Source: Mycobacterium kyogaense
Lineage (GTDB): Bacteria > Actinomycetota > Actinomycetes > Mycobacteriales > Mycobacteriaceae
Assembly (NCBI RefSeq): GCF_003254575.1
Contig: NZ_QJUA01000024.1
Span: forward strand, 1-64,000
Direction: 5' to 3'
DNA: 64,000 nt
Positions within the stretch are counted from its first letter, which is position 1, and each line of letters starts with the position of its first letter. The position numbers and the translations under genes are program-made. This document shows positions 28,568 to 37,803 of the stretch, in pieces. Under the pieces are notes generated by a model that ran no database searches, had not been told where the DNA came from, and saw only the letters and a list, made by a program, of their open reading frames with translations.

Positions 28568-29602
28568 ATGCGATCACCGGCGATGGCGCAGCGCACCTCG
28601 GCATCGGACCCGCTGGGTCCGGACTCGCTGACGTGGAAGTACTTCGGCGACGTCCGCACGGGCATGCTCGGCGTGTGGATCGGCGCGATACAGAACATGT
28701 ACCCCGCACTCGGCGCGGGTGTGGAAGACCATTCGATCCTGCTGCAGGAACCGCTGCAGCGGGTCGCCCGCTCCGTGTACCCGATCATGGGCGTGGTCTA
28801 CGACGGTGAGCGGGCCGCCCAGACCGGCGCGCAGATCAAGGGCTACCACACCACGATCAAGGGCGTCGACGCGTCGGGCCGCCGCTACCACGCGCTCGAT
28901 CCGGACACGTTCTACTGGGCGCACGCCACGTTCTTCATGCTCATCATCAAGACGGCCGAGTACTTCTGCGGCGGCCTCACGGACGCGGAGAAGCGGCAGC
29001 TGTTCGACGAACACGTCCAGTGGTACCGGATGTACGGCATGAGCATGCGGCCGGTGCCCGATTCGTGGGAGGAGTTCTGCGAGTACTGGGATCGGACGTG
29101 CCGTGAGGACCTCGAGATCAACCGGGCGACCCGGGACATCTTCTCGATCCGCATCCCCAAACCGCGCTTCGTGCTGATGCCGACGCCGCTGTGGGACCAG
29201 ATGTTCAAGCCGATGGTCGGCGCCCAGCGTTGGATCGCGGCCGGGCTCTTCGATCCCGCCGTGCGGGAGAAGGCCGGCATGCGGTGGACGCCCGGCGACG
29301 AGGTGCTGCTGCGGCTGTTCGGCAAGCTGGTCGAGCTGGCGTTCGTCGCGGTGCCCGACGAGATCCGGCTGCATCCCCGGGCGGTGGCCGCCTACCGGCG
29401 GGCCGACGGCACGATCGCGCCCGACTCGCCGCTCGTCGAGGCGCCCGCGTTCATGGGGCCGCCGCGGGAGCGCCGCGGCCTTCCCATGCACTACGTGCCC
29501 CACGGCAAGACACTCCTCGATCGCGCCGGCGCGCTGGTGCACACCACGTTCGCGCTGGCGGCGTTGCGGCCGGCACGCCCGCGGGGTCGCACCGCGGCCT
29601 GA
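28568..29602 (+). CDS. oxygenase MpaB / DUF2236 family protein (Rv1645c-like)
   Basis: This 344-residue soluble protein has the DUF2236 layout: YDGERAAQTGAQIKGYHTTIKG, then HALDPDTFYWAHATFF, with conserved His residues that in family members such as the latex-clearing protein bind heme. Its substrate is unknown. ATG 28568 was preferred to GTG 28565 because it fits the leaderless -10. It lies next to a strong palindrome and converges with the PE-PPE pseudogene 10 bp downstream. Confidence 0.85.
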   Translation: MRSPAMAQRTSASDPLGPDSLTWKYFGDVRTGMLGVWIGAIQNMYPALGAGVEDHSILLQEPLQRVARSVYPIMGVVYDGERAAQTGAQIKGYHTTIKGVDASGRRYHALDPDTFYWAHATFFMLIIKTAEYFCGGLTDAEKRQLFDEHVQWYRMYGMSMRPVPDSWEEFCEYWDRTCREDLEINRATRDIFSIRIPKPRFVLMPTPLWDQMFKPMVGAQRWIAAGLFDPAVREKAGMRWTPGDEVLLRLFGKLVELAFVAVPDEIRLHPRAVAAYRRADGTIAPDSPLVEAPAFMGPPRERRGLPMHYVPHGKTLLDRAGALVHTTFALAALRPARPRGRTAA

Positions 29603-29611
29603 CACAACTGA

Positions 29612-30711
29612 TCAGGACGTGCGATCTCGGCGCGAGCTCACGCGGTGAGAGCTGCCGGTGGTGGTGTCGCGTCGAGACAGCACAGACGGTCGCCTGGTCC
29701 GCTCCTGAGTTTCGGCCCGCTGCTGGCGATCGGCCCGATGACGACCGCCGATCCGCCGCTGATCGTCGGCCTGCGCGCTGCGTGGACCGGTGATGACCCT
29801 GTCGCGCAGGGAGTGTCGCGCGCTCGTCGGCATCGCAGCCGTTGTCGCGTCCGCAGCAGACCCTGTCGGAACGGGAGCCAGCAAGGTGGGCGGCACACCC
29901 ACCTGCCAGCGAGGACGTTGGTAGGCCCGGTTGATCATGGGGCGCAGGAACTTGTCCAACTTCGCCAGCTTGTCCGGCGCCATGCCCGCATCCTTCAGAG
30001 GCGTCAGCAACGGCAGCAGCGGTGTCGGGATCATGATGGTGGTCGTCGTGCCGCCGAGGCGGTTGGTCGTGATCGAGTACTTCGTCGGTTGCGTGAGAAC
30101 GTCGTAGAACGCCGAATCGTAGTGCAGCTGATCGGCTCCCATGATCGCGTTGGCGACGGCGAGCAGGTTGAACGGGCGATCCGGGAAATCGGCGATGGCG
30201 TCGTATTCGGCCTTGATGACGAAGACGTTGTACGGGGTGACGGGCAGCGGAATGTAGCGGCTGCCGACGAACATCTCTCGGCTCAGATAGCCGTAGACGG
30301 CGACGTTCATCTCCGACGGATCGGGTGCAACACGTCCCGCCTCGGGGTGCCGGAGGTCGTACATCAGTCTCTCCAACGTCAGTCCGACAGTCGGCGACCC
30401 TTCGGACACCCCACCGATCGTCTTGAACCCGGGCGTGTCGTAGATCGCCTGGTACAGAAGGTCCGCCGACGCGTTCAGGGACGCTCGGAAGGAGTCGGTG
30501 CTGACGTACGGGATGCCGACGCGAGTGTCGTACTGCCCGAAATAGCCGCCCAGTGCGTGCTCATCTCCTCTTCGGTGAGCGTCGCGTGCGAGCCGTGCCC
30601 GCCGACGAGGAGGGCGGTGGTCGTCGCGTCGGCCATCCCGGGTGACGAGCCCACTCCCGTCAGGGCGGCGCACACAGCGCCTGCGGCCATCAGCGTGTTG
30701 AAATCCTTCAT
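29612..30711 (-). pseudogene. PE-PPE domain serine hydrolase, frameshifted
   Basis: A signal peptide frame starts at ATG 30711 (MKDFNTLMAAGAVCAALTGVG) and runs to EEEMST near 30557. There the homologous sequence continues in another frame (ALGGYFGQYDTRVGIPYVST). One base appears to be missing. The second frame carries the PE-PPE esterase core with nucleophile GVSEG, YGYLSREMF and PYNVFVIKAEYD. The arginine-rich tail after TLLAPVPTG also looks unlike the family and may hide a second shift. It is either a decaying gene or a sequencing error. Confidence 0.75.
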
Positions 30712-30930
30712 CGTCCACCGCCTCGTTGCGCTTTGCTGACAGCACCGAGGTTATGAAGGGCGGTGCGGCTCCTCTAGGGACCAATGTCGTATCTGCATGG
30801 GACGTTGGCGGCGGACTGAATGAGACTCTGTTCGCATGGCTAATCTTGTCGGAGTGGCTGGATCAGGCCGACAACCGCGCCTTCACGCCCCTGACAGAAT
30901 GTGGGCACCGACAGATGAAGGAGCACCCGG

Positions 30931-31710
30931 ATGGAATTCGGCAACAGCACAGCGTTGATCACCGGCGCCAGCGGTGGCATCGGCGAGGAGTTCGCCGTGG
31001 CGCTCGCAGCGCGCGGCGCCGATCTCATCCTGGTGGCCCGCCGCGCCGACCGGCTCGAGGCGCTGCGGGAACGCTTGACTGCGCGTCATCCCGGCATCAC
31101 CGTCGACATCGTGACCGCCGACCTCGCCCGGCCGGGCTCCGGCGCCGAGTTGGCGGCACGCGTCGGTGAGCTGAACCGCGGCGTCGACGTCCTGGTCAAC
31201 AACGCCGGCATCGGGCTGCACGGGGCGTTCCACACCCAGGATCCCGACGCCAATGCCGGTGCAGTGCAATTGAATTGCGGAACCCTGGTCGATCTGACCG
31301 CACGCTTCCTGCCCGCCATGATCGGACGCCGCCAGGGCGTGGTGATCAACGTGGCCTCCACCGCGGCGTTCCAGCCCACGCCCGGTATGGCGGTCTACGG
31401 CGCGACGAAGGCGTTCGTGCTGTCCTTCACCGAGGCGTTGTGGCACGAGAATCGCAAGACCGGGGTGCGGATCCTCGCGCTGTGCCCTGGAGCGACACAG
31501 ACCGAGTTCTTCGACCGCACCGGCGAGAAGTTCATGACCGACGGGCGCCAGAGCGCCACCGAGGTCGTCGACACCGCGCTCGCAGCACTCGACAAGTCCT
31601 CGCCCACCGTGGTGTCCGGAGTGCGCAACGCGATTCTTGCGATGGGGTACCGCGTGGCACCGCGCAAGCTCTTGCTCGCGGTGTCAGAGCGGATGCTCAA
31701 GGCCGAATAG
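30931..31710 (+). CDS. short-chain dehydrogenase/reductase
   Basis: This 259-residue classical SDR has the NAD(P) loop TGASGGIGEE, the NNAG motif, the catalytic Ser in NVASTAAF and YGATK with Tyr and Lys. The basic residues after the second strand (VARRADR) suggest NADPH. It may belong to the DltE-like group; the substrate is unknown. AAGGAG lies at a good distance before the ATG. It converges with tsnR, 4 bp away, with no obvious terminator between them. Confidence 0.9.
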   Translation: MEFGNSTALITGASGGIGEEFAVALAARGADLILVARRADRLEALRERLTARHPGITVDIVTADLARPGSGAELAARVGELNRGVDVLVNNAGIGLHGAFHTQDPDANAGAVQLNCGTLVDLTARFLPAMIGRRQGVVINVASTAAFQPTPGMAVYGATKAFVLSFTEALWHENRKTGVRILALCPGATQTEFFDRTGEKFMTDGRQSATEVVDTALAALDKSSPTVVSGVRNAILAMGYRVAPRKLLLAVSERMLKAE

Positions 31711-31714
31711 CCGG

Positions 31715-32464
31715 TCAGCGTTGTTCGGTGCGGCGGCTGCGGGCCGACGCGTAGAGGCAGATCGCCGCTGCCGAGGCGACATTGAGGCTCTCGGCCTGCC
31801 CTGACATCGGAATGCGCACCCGCGCGGTCGCCAGTGCGGACACCTCGTCGGCGAGGCCGTGCGCCTCGGCGCCGAACAGCCACGCCGTCGGCGCCGCGTC
31901 GACGTCGTCGACGCTCGCATCCCCATCGAGGACCGTGGCCAAGATCTGCAGGCCAGCGGCCTTCAGTCGGGAAACCAGCTGCCGCACATCGGGTTCGCTC
32001 AACACCGGAACCGAGAAGATGCTGCCCGCCGAGGCACGCAGGCATTTGCCGTTGTAGGGGTCGACGCTCTCGCCGGCGAGCACGACGGCATCGGCGCCCA
32101 TCGCGTCGGCCACCCGGATCAGGGTGCCGGCGTTGCCGGGCTCGGAAATGCCGACCGGGACGGCCAGCATCGTCGGCCGCGCGGCCAGCACGCCGTCGAG
32201 GTCCAGGGTCGGCTGCTCGCACACCGCGACGAGCCCCACCGGAGTCACGGTGTCGGACAACGCTTTCGCGGCCTTCTCCGTGACCAGCTCGACCGTCGTC
32301 CCGGTCAGCAGGTCGGCGAACCGCTCCGCCGCGGCCTCGGTGGCGAACACCTCGGAAACGAGTCCGCGCCGCAACGCGGCCTCCACGAGGTTGGGTCCCT
32401 CGGCGAGAAAGCGTGCGGCGCGGCGGCGCCCGGTGTGGCGGTGCAGCTTGACTGCCGCCACCAC
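31715..32464 (-). CDS. tsnR: SpoU/TrmH-family rRNA methyltransferase
   Basis: This protein of at least 249 residues is a SPOUT methyltransferase that 2'-O-methylates RNA. It shows the N-terminal substrate-binding domain (RRAARFLAEGPNLVEAAL), the motif SEPGNAGTLIRVADAMGADAV and the C-terminal knot GAEAHGL with IPMSGQAESLNVASAAAICLY. Family-like residues TERSARV lie just before GTG 32464 in frame, without ATG, GTG or TTG; CTG at 32494 or 32500 could be the real start, touching the rplT stop. It is the last gene of infC-rpmI-rplT-tsnR. Confidence 0.88.
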   Translation of the reverse strand: MVAAVKLHRHTGRRRAARFLAEGPNLVEAALRRGLVSEVFATEAAAERFADLLTGTTVELVTEKAAKALSDTVTPVGLVAVCEQPTLDLDGVLAARPTMLAVPVGISEPGNAGTLIRVADAMGADAVVLAGESVDPYNGKCLRASAGSIFSVPVLSEPDVRQLVSRLKAAGLQILATVLDGDASVDDVDAAPTAWLFGAEAHGLADEVSALATARVRIPMSGQAESLNVASAAAICLYASARSRRTEQR

Positions 32465-32496
32465 CCGGGCAGATCGCTCCGTGAGCTCTGACAGAG

Positions 32497-32886
32497 TCAG
32501 GCAGCCTCACCCGACGGTGCATTGACATCCTCGGGCAGCGCCGCCTTGGCCGCCTCGGCCAGCGCGGTGAACGCAGCCGGATCGCTGACGGCGATCTCGG
32601 CGAGGTTCTTGCGGTCCACCTCGATGCCAGCGGCCTTGAGGCCCTGGATCAGACGGTTGTAGGTGATGTCGTTCGCCCGTGCGGCGGCGTTGATGCGCGA
32701 GATCCACAGCTTGCGGAATTCGCCCTTGCGAGCACGCCGGTCACGGTAGGCATAGGTCAACGAGTGCAGCTGCTGCTCTTTGGCCTTGCGGTACAGGCGT
32801 GACCGCTGACCGCGGTAGCCCTTCGAGGCCTTCAGGACTGTGCGCCGCTTCTTCTGCGCGTTGACTGCGCGCTTCACGCGTGCCAT
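32497..32886 (-). CDS. rplT: 50S ribosomal protein L20
   Basis: This 129-residue ribosomal protein begins ARVKRAVNAQKKRRTVLKAS and contains the conserved GYRGQRSRLYRKAKEQ and FRKLWISRINAAAR. It binds 23S rRNA early in 50S assembly. An acidic C-terminal tail of about 15 residues is typical of mycobacteria. It lies between rpmI (53 bp upstream) and tsnR. Confidence 0.97.
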   Translation of the reverse strand: MARVKRAVNAQKKRRTVLKASKGYRGQRSRLYRKAKEQQLHSLTYAYRDRRARKGEFRKLWISRINAAARANDITYNRLIQGLKAAGIEVDRKNLAEIAVSDPAAFTALAEAAKAALPEDVNAPSGEAA

Positions 32887-32939
32887 GGGTGTTTCCTATC
32901 TGGGTTGGTTAAGGGAGAGGGCGCGAGCGCCCGAAAGAG

Positions 32940-33134
32940 TCAGCCGTTGAGCATCTTCGCGACACGCTTGGTGTCGTTGGCAGCCACCGCGGTGCGGCCG
33001 TCGAGCCTGCGGGTGCGCTTGCTCGCCTTGTGCTCGAGCAGGTGGCGACGGCCGGCCTTCTGGCGGACGATCTTGCCGGTCCCGGTCTTACGGAACCGCT
33101 TCGAAGCGCCGCTGTGGGTCTTCGCCTTGGGCAT
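32940..33134 (-). CDS. rpmI: 50S ribosomal protein L35
   Basis: This 64-residue ribosomal protein has the family start PKAKTHSGASKRFRKTGTGK followed by the RRHLLEHKASKRTRRL segment. It lies 6 bp behind infC, the standard infC-rpmI-rplT order. Confidence 0.97.
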   Translation of the reverse strand: MPKAKTHSGASKRFRKTGTGKIVRQKAGRRHLLEHKASKRTRRLDGRTAVAANDTKRVAKMLNG

Positions 33135-33140
33135 GTTTCC

Positions 33141-33752
<612 letters not shown>

Positions 33753-33831
33753 GGGGCCTCCCGGGGTAGATCCTGTTGGTCACGCGCAGAATCCCCGCCC
33801 CGGCGGCAGACGTCCCCATAGGAACGAATAA

Positions 33832-33850
33832 GCCCTGCTCAACGCAGGGC
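33832..33850 (-). promoter_or_regulatory. infC leader hairpin (possible attenuator)
   Basis: In the untranslated region before infC, GCCCTGC and GCAGGGC form a perfect 7-bp stem with a 5-nt loop. On the minus strand it is followed by CTTATTCGTTCC, a weak U-tract. A TAGACT -10 near 33994-33999 would start a leader of about 235 nt. This could be an attenuator or a protein-binding structure; known L20 leaders make regulation here plausible. Confidence 0.45.
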
Positions 33851-34005
33851 CCAAAGCCGACCAGGCCAGATACCGATGACGTCGTCACCGATGTCCGGAC
33901 CGGACCGCGCTACCTTGGATGGGTCATCGGCAGGCGGTGGGAGTGGGACTCCACTTGCTGTCCCTGGCGTCAGCCGGGACGGTCGCGCATGCCAGTCTAG
34001 CAGGC

Positions 34006-34368
34006 ATGACCGAGAGCTCTGAACATCCCGAACCGGACGCCGGACCGCCCGCGCGCGAGCTGGCCGACGTACCCGCGGTCGAGGTGATCACCCGTGCCGC
34101 GGTGATGCTGATGAGCGCGGCGGCCGAGAAGCTGGGCCTCTCGGCCGACGATCCGGACGACAGCCCCCACCGCGACCTCGACGAAGCGCGTCGCCTGATC
34201 ACCGCGCTGGCCGGATTGGTGACCGCGTCGGCGGAGTACCTCGGTCCGCACGCCGGGCCGGTCCGCGACGGCCTCAAGAGTCTGCAGCTGGCGTTCCGCG
34301 AGGGCAGCGCGGCTCCCGATGAACCCGGCAAAGGTCCCGGCGAGAAGTACACCGGCCCGGTCTGGTGA
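34006..34368 (+). CDS. DUF1844 family protein
   Basis: This 120-residue acidic protein contains DVPAVEVITRAAVMLMSAAAEKLGL and LITALAGLVTASAEYLGPHAGPVRDGLKSLQLAFRE, the DUF1844 pattern. Proteins of this family often lie beside infC in actinobacteria, as here, in divergent orientation. I chose ATG 34006; the open frame upstream to 33919 covers the infC leader. Function is unknown. Predicted helices and a disordered charged tail suggest a small regulator or adaptor. Confidence 0.8.
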   Translation: MTESSEHPEPDAGPPARELADVPAVEVITRAAVMLMSAAAEKLGLSADDPDDSPHRDLDEARRLITALAGLVTASAEYLGPHAGPVRDGLKSLQLAFREGSAAPDEPGKGPGEKYTGPVW

Positions 34369-34426
34369 GTCGGCGCGCGGCCGACATGCAGCCGCGACGC
34401 AGCGTGAGGGCCTATCCTCGCGGCCT

Positions 34427-37400
34427 ATGACCACCACTGGCGTTGCCAGGACACGACCTGCCACCAGTTTCGGCTGGGTCCCTGCTGCAGCCGGCTGGAT
34501 CGTCGGCGTCATCGCGACGCTGTCGCTGCTGGCGAGCATCTCGCCGTTGATCCGCGCGGTGATCAAGGTGCCGCGCGAGTTCGTCGACGACTACGTCTTC
34601 AACTTCCCGGACACCAGCTTCGCGTGGGCCTTCGTACTGGCGCTGCTGGCCGCGGCGCTGGCCGCCCGCAAACGCCTCGCGCTGTGGATCCTGGTCGGCT
34701 ACATGGTCGCCGCCGCCGGGTGGAACCTGATCGCGCTGATCGACGGCGGCGAGCGGTGGTTCGAGAAGGTCGGCGAGATCATCGGTGTCGGCTTCCACAT
34801 CGTCGCGGTCGTGTGCCTGGTGCTGGCACGCCACCAGTTCTGGGCCCGGGTGCGCAGGGGCGCTCTCCTGAAAGCGGCGCTGACACTGCTCGCCGGTATG
34901 ACGGTGGGCACGCTGGTCGGCTGGGCGCTGCTGGAGGTGTTCCCCGGGAGCCTGGCCCGCTCGGATCGCTTCTGGTACGCGCTCAACCGGGTGGGCGCGT
35001 TCGCCGGCGCGGACGCCGACACCTTCGCAGGCCACCCGCATGTGTTCGTCAACGCGCTGCTCGGCCTGTTCGGCGCGCTGGCGCTGATGGTCGCCGCGAT
35101 CGTGCTGTTCCAGTCGCAGCGCGCGGACAACGCGCTCACCGGCGAGGACGAATCCGCGATCCGCGGCCTGCTGGAACTGTTCGGCAAGAACGATTCGCTG
35201 GGCTACTTCGCCACCCGACGTGACAAGGCCGTCGTCTTCGCCCCCAACGGCCGCGCCGCCATCACCTATCGCGTCGAGGTCGGGGTGTGCCTGGCCAGCG
35301 GTGACCCCGTCGGTGATCCGCGCGCGTGGCCTGCCGCGATCGCCGCCTGGCTGCAGCTGTGCGAGACCTACGGGTGGGCCCCGGGTGTGATGGGGGCCAG
35401 TTCGACAGGGGCGCAGGCGTTCCGCGAGGCCGGGCTGAGCGCCCTTCAGCTCGGCGACGAGGCGATCCTGCATCCCGACGAGTTCCGGCTGTCCGGACCG
35501 GACATGCGTGCGGTGCGGCAAGCGGTCACCCGCGCCCGCCGCGCCGGTGTCACCGTGCGGATGCGCCGCCATCGAGATCTGTCGGCCGACGAGATGGCCG
35601 CGGTGATCACCCGTGCCGACACTTGGCGCGACACCGAGGACGAACGCGGCTTCTCGATGGCCCTGGGCCGACTCGGAGATCCCGCGGACGGCGATTGCCT
35701 TCTCGTCGAGGCGATCCAGGAGTCGGCCGCTGGTGGCACCGAGGCCGCCGAAGTTGTCGCGATGCTCTCGCTGGTGCCGTGGGGCACCAACGGGGTGTCC
35801 CTCGATCTGATGCGCCGCTCCCCCGGATCGCCCAACGGCACCATCGAATTGATGGTCAGCGAGTTGTGCCTGCAGGCCGGGGAGATCGGCGTGACGCGGG
35901 TGTCGCTGAACTTTGCGATGTTCCGGTCGGCGTTCGAGCAGGGCGCCCAACTCGGCGCCGGGCCGGTGGCCCGCATGTGGCGGGCCCTGCTGGTGTTCTT
36001 CTCCCGGTGGTGGCAGCTGGAGACGCTGTACCGGTCCAACATGAAGTACCAGCCGGAGTGGGTGCCGCGCTACGCATGCTACGAGGAGGCGCGCCTGGTG
36101 CCGCGAGTCGGGGTCGCCTCCGTCATCGCCGAAGGCTTTCTCGTGCTTCCGTTCTCGCGCCGCCACGAACAACCTCACACGGGACACCACATCGCGGTGC
36201 CCGGCTCGCTGATCGCGACCGGCGCGTTGCACAGCGACGGCAGCGCACCCGACCCGGGCGGCTTGGGCGCCGAGGCACCCGCAGACAGCCCCGCGCCGCG
36301 GTTGCCCGAGCAGGTGCGGGTCCGCATGGCCAAGCTGAAGGCGTTGCAGGACGACGGCGTCGATGCCTATCCCGTCGGCAGTCCCCCCAGCCACACCGTG
36401 GCCCAAGCGCTCGAAAGCCCCGAGGGCGCAGCGGTGACCGTGGCCGGACGGGTGCTGCGACTGCGCGACTACGGCGGCGTGCTGTTCGTCGAGCTTCGGG
36501 ACTGGTCCGGCGATGTGCAACTGCTGCTGGACAATTCGCTTCTCGAATCCGGCTGCACCGCCGACGTCACCCGGACCATCGACCTCGGCGATCTGATCGA
36601 GGTGGCCGGCGCGATGGGGCGCAGCCGCAACGGCACATGGTCGCTGCTGGTGCGCTCCTGGCGGTTGATCGGCAAATGCCTGCGTCCCCTGCCGGACAAG
36701 TGGAAGGGCATGACGGACCAGGAAGCCAGGGTGCGTGCCCGCTACGTCGACCTCGCGGTCAACACCGAGGCCCGCGAGCTGATCCGGGCCCGCAGCGCGG
36801 TGCTGCACTCGATCCGGGAAACGCTGGTGGGCAAGGGTTTTCTCGAAGTCGAGACGCCCATCCTGCAGCAGATCCACGGTGGCGCCAACGCGCGCCCGTT
36901 CCTCACCCACATCAACGCCTACGACCTCGACCTGTATCTGCGGATCGCCCCGGAGCTCTACCTCAAACGGCTCTGCGTGGGTGGCGTCGAGCGGGTCTTC
37001 GAACTCGGCCGCGCGTTCCGCAACGAGGGCGTCGACTTCAGCCACAACCCCGAGTTCACGCTGCTGGAGGCCTATCAGGCGCACGCCGACTACCGGGTGT
37101 GGATCGACGGTGCCCGCGAACTGATCCAGAACGCCGCCCAGGCCGCCAACGGCGAGCAGGTGTTCCTCCGCCCGCGCGAGGACGGCACTCTCGAACCGGT
37201 CGACATCTCCGGACCGTGGCGGGTCACCACCGTGCACGACGCGGTGTCCGAGGCGCTGGGTGAACACATCGGGCCCGACACGGATCTGCCCACACTGCGG
37301 CGCCTGTGCGACAAGGCGACGATCCCGTACCTGACGCACTGGGACACCGGCGCCGTCGTCCTGGAGATGTACGAGCACCTCGTCGAGGACCGCACCGAGG

Positions 37401-37756
37401 CGCCGACGTTCTACACCGATTTCCCCACCTCGGTGTCCCCGCTGACCCGTCCCCACCGCAGCATCGCCGGGGTCGCCGAGAGGTGGGATCTGGTGGCCTG
37501 GGGTGTCGAACTGGGCACCGCCTACAGCGAACTCACCGATCCCGTGGAGCAGCGCCGCCGCCTGCAGGAGCAATCGCTGCTGGCCGCCGGCGGAGACCCC
37601 GAGGCGATGGAGCTCGACGAGGATTTCCTGCAGGCCATGGAGTACGCGATGCCCCCCACCGGCGGGCTGGGGATGGGCGTGGACCGGGTCGTGATGATGA
37701 TCACCGGCCGCAGTATCCGCGAGACATTGCCGTTCCCGCTGGCCAAACCTCGTTAG
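34427..37756 (+). CDS. lysX: bifunctional lysyl-tRNA synthetase / lysylphosphatidylglycerol transferase
   Basis: This 1109-residue LysX charges tRNA-Lys and transfers lysine to phosphatidylglycerol, which protects against cationic peptides. Residues 1-240 hold about six membrane helices. Residues 250-600 are an MprF-type transferase (DUF2156). The C-terminal part has an OB fold and class II synthetase core with FELGRAFRNEGVDFSHNPEF (motif 2) and GLGMGVDRVVMM (motif 3). The ATG at 34427 lies 8 nt behind TATCCT. The longer open frame to 34319 overlaps the DUF1844 gene. Confidence 0.95.
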   Translation: MTTTGVARTRPATSFGWVPAAAGWIVGVIATLSLLASISPLIRAVIKVPREFVDDYVFNFPDTSFAWAFVLALLAAALAARKRLALWILVGYMVAAAGWNLIALIDGGERWFEKVGEIIGVGFHIVAVVCLVLARHQFWARVRRGALLKAALTLLAGMTVGTLVGWALLEVFPGSLARSDRFWYALNRVGAFAGADADTFAGHPHVFVNALLGLFGALALMVAAIVLFQSQRADNALTGEDESAIRGLLELFGKNDSLGYFATRRDKAVVFAPNGRAAITYRVEVGVCLASGDPVGDPRAWPAAIAAWLQLCETYGWAPGVMGASSTGAQAFREAGLSALQLGDEAILHPDEFRLSGPDMRAVRQAVTRARRAGVTVRMRRHRDLSADEMAAVITRADTWRDTEDERGFSMALGRLGDPADGDCLLVEAIQESAAGGTEAAEVVAMLSLVPWGTNGVSLDLMRRSPGSPNGTIELMVSELCLQAGEIGVTRVSLNFAMFRSAFEQGAQLGAGPVARMWRALLVFFSRWWQLETLYRSNMKYQPEWVPRYACYEEARLVPRVGVASVIAEGFLVLPFSRRHEQPHTGHHIAVPGSLIATGALHSDGSAPDPGGLGAEAPADSPAPRLPEQVRVRMAKLKALQDDGVDAYPVGSPPSHTVAQALESPEGAAVTVAGRVLRLRDYGGVLFVELRDWSGDVQLLLDNSLLESGCTADVTRTIDLGDLIEVAGAMGRSRNGTWSLLVRSWRLIGKCLRPLPDKWKGMTDQEARVRARYVDLAVNTEARELIRARSAVLHSIRETLVGKGFLEVETPILQQIHGGANARPFLTHINAYDLDLYLRIAPELYLKRLCVGGVERVFELGRAFRNEGVDFSHNPEFTLLEAYQAHADYRVWIDGARELIQNAAQAANGEQVFLRPREDGTLEPVDISGPWRVTTVHDAVSEALGEHIGPDTDLPTLRRLCDKATIPYLTHWDTGAVVLEMYEHLVEDRTEAPTFYTDFPTSVSPLTRPHRSIAGVAERWDLVAWGVELGTAYSELTDPVEQRRRLQEQSLLAAGGDPEAMELDEDFLQAMEYAMPPTGGLGMGVDRVVMMITGRSIRETLPFPLAKPR

Positions 37757-37803
37757 CAGCGACGTCACAGCGTGCTCCAAGCTTGGCGCGTCAAGGTGGA
37801 GCT

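Noticed and set aside
30726..31169. 147-residue frame across the SDR promoter
   Set aside because: It runs into the SDR gene in another frame, has a shadow-like composition and no homology I recognise.
34412..37780. 1122-residue open frame antisense to lysX
   Set aside because: High GC gives long mirror frames. lysX has clear domains and motifs; the mirror has none and is rich in Arg, His and Gln.
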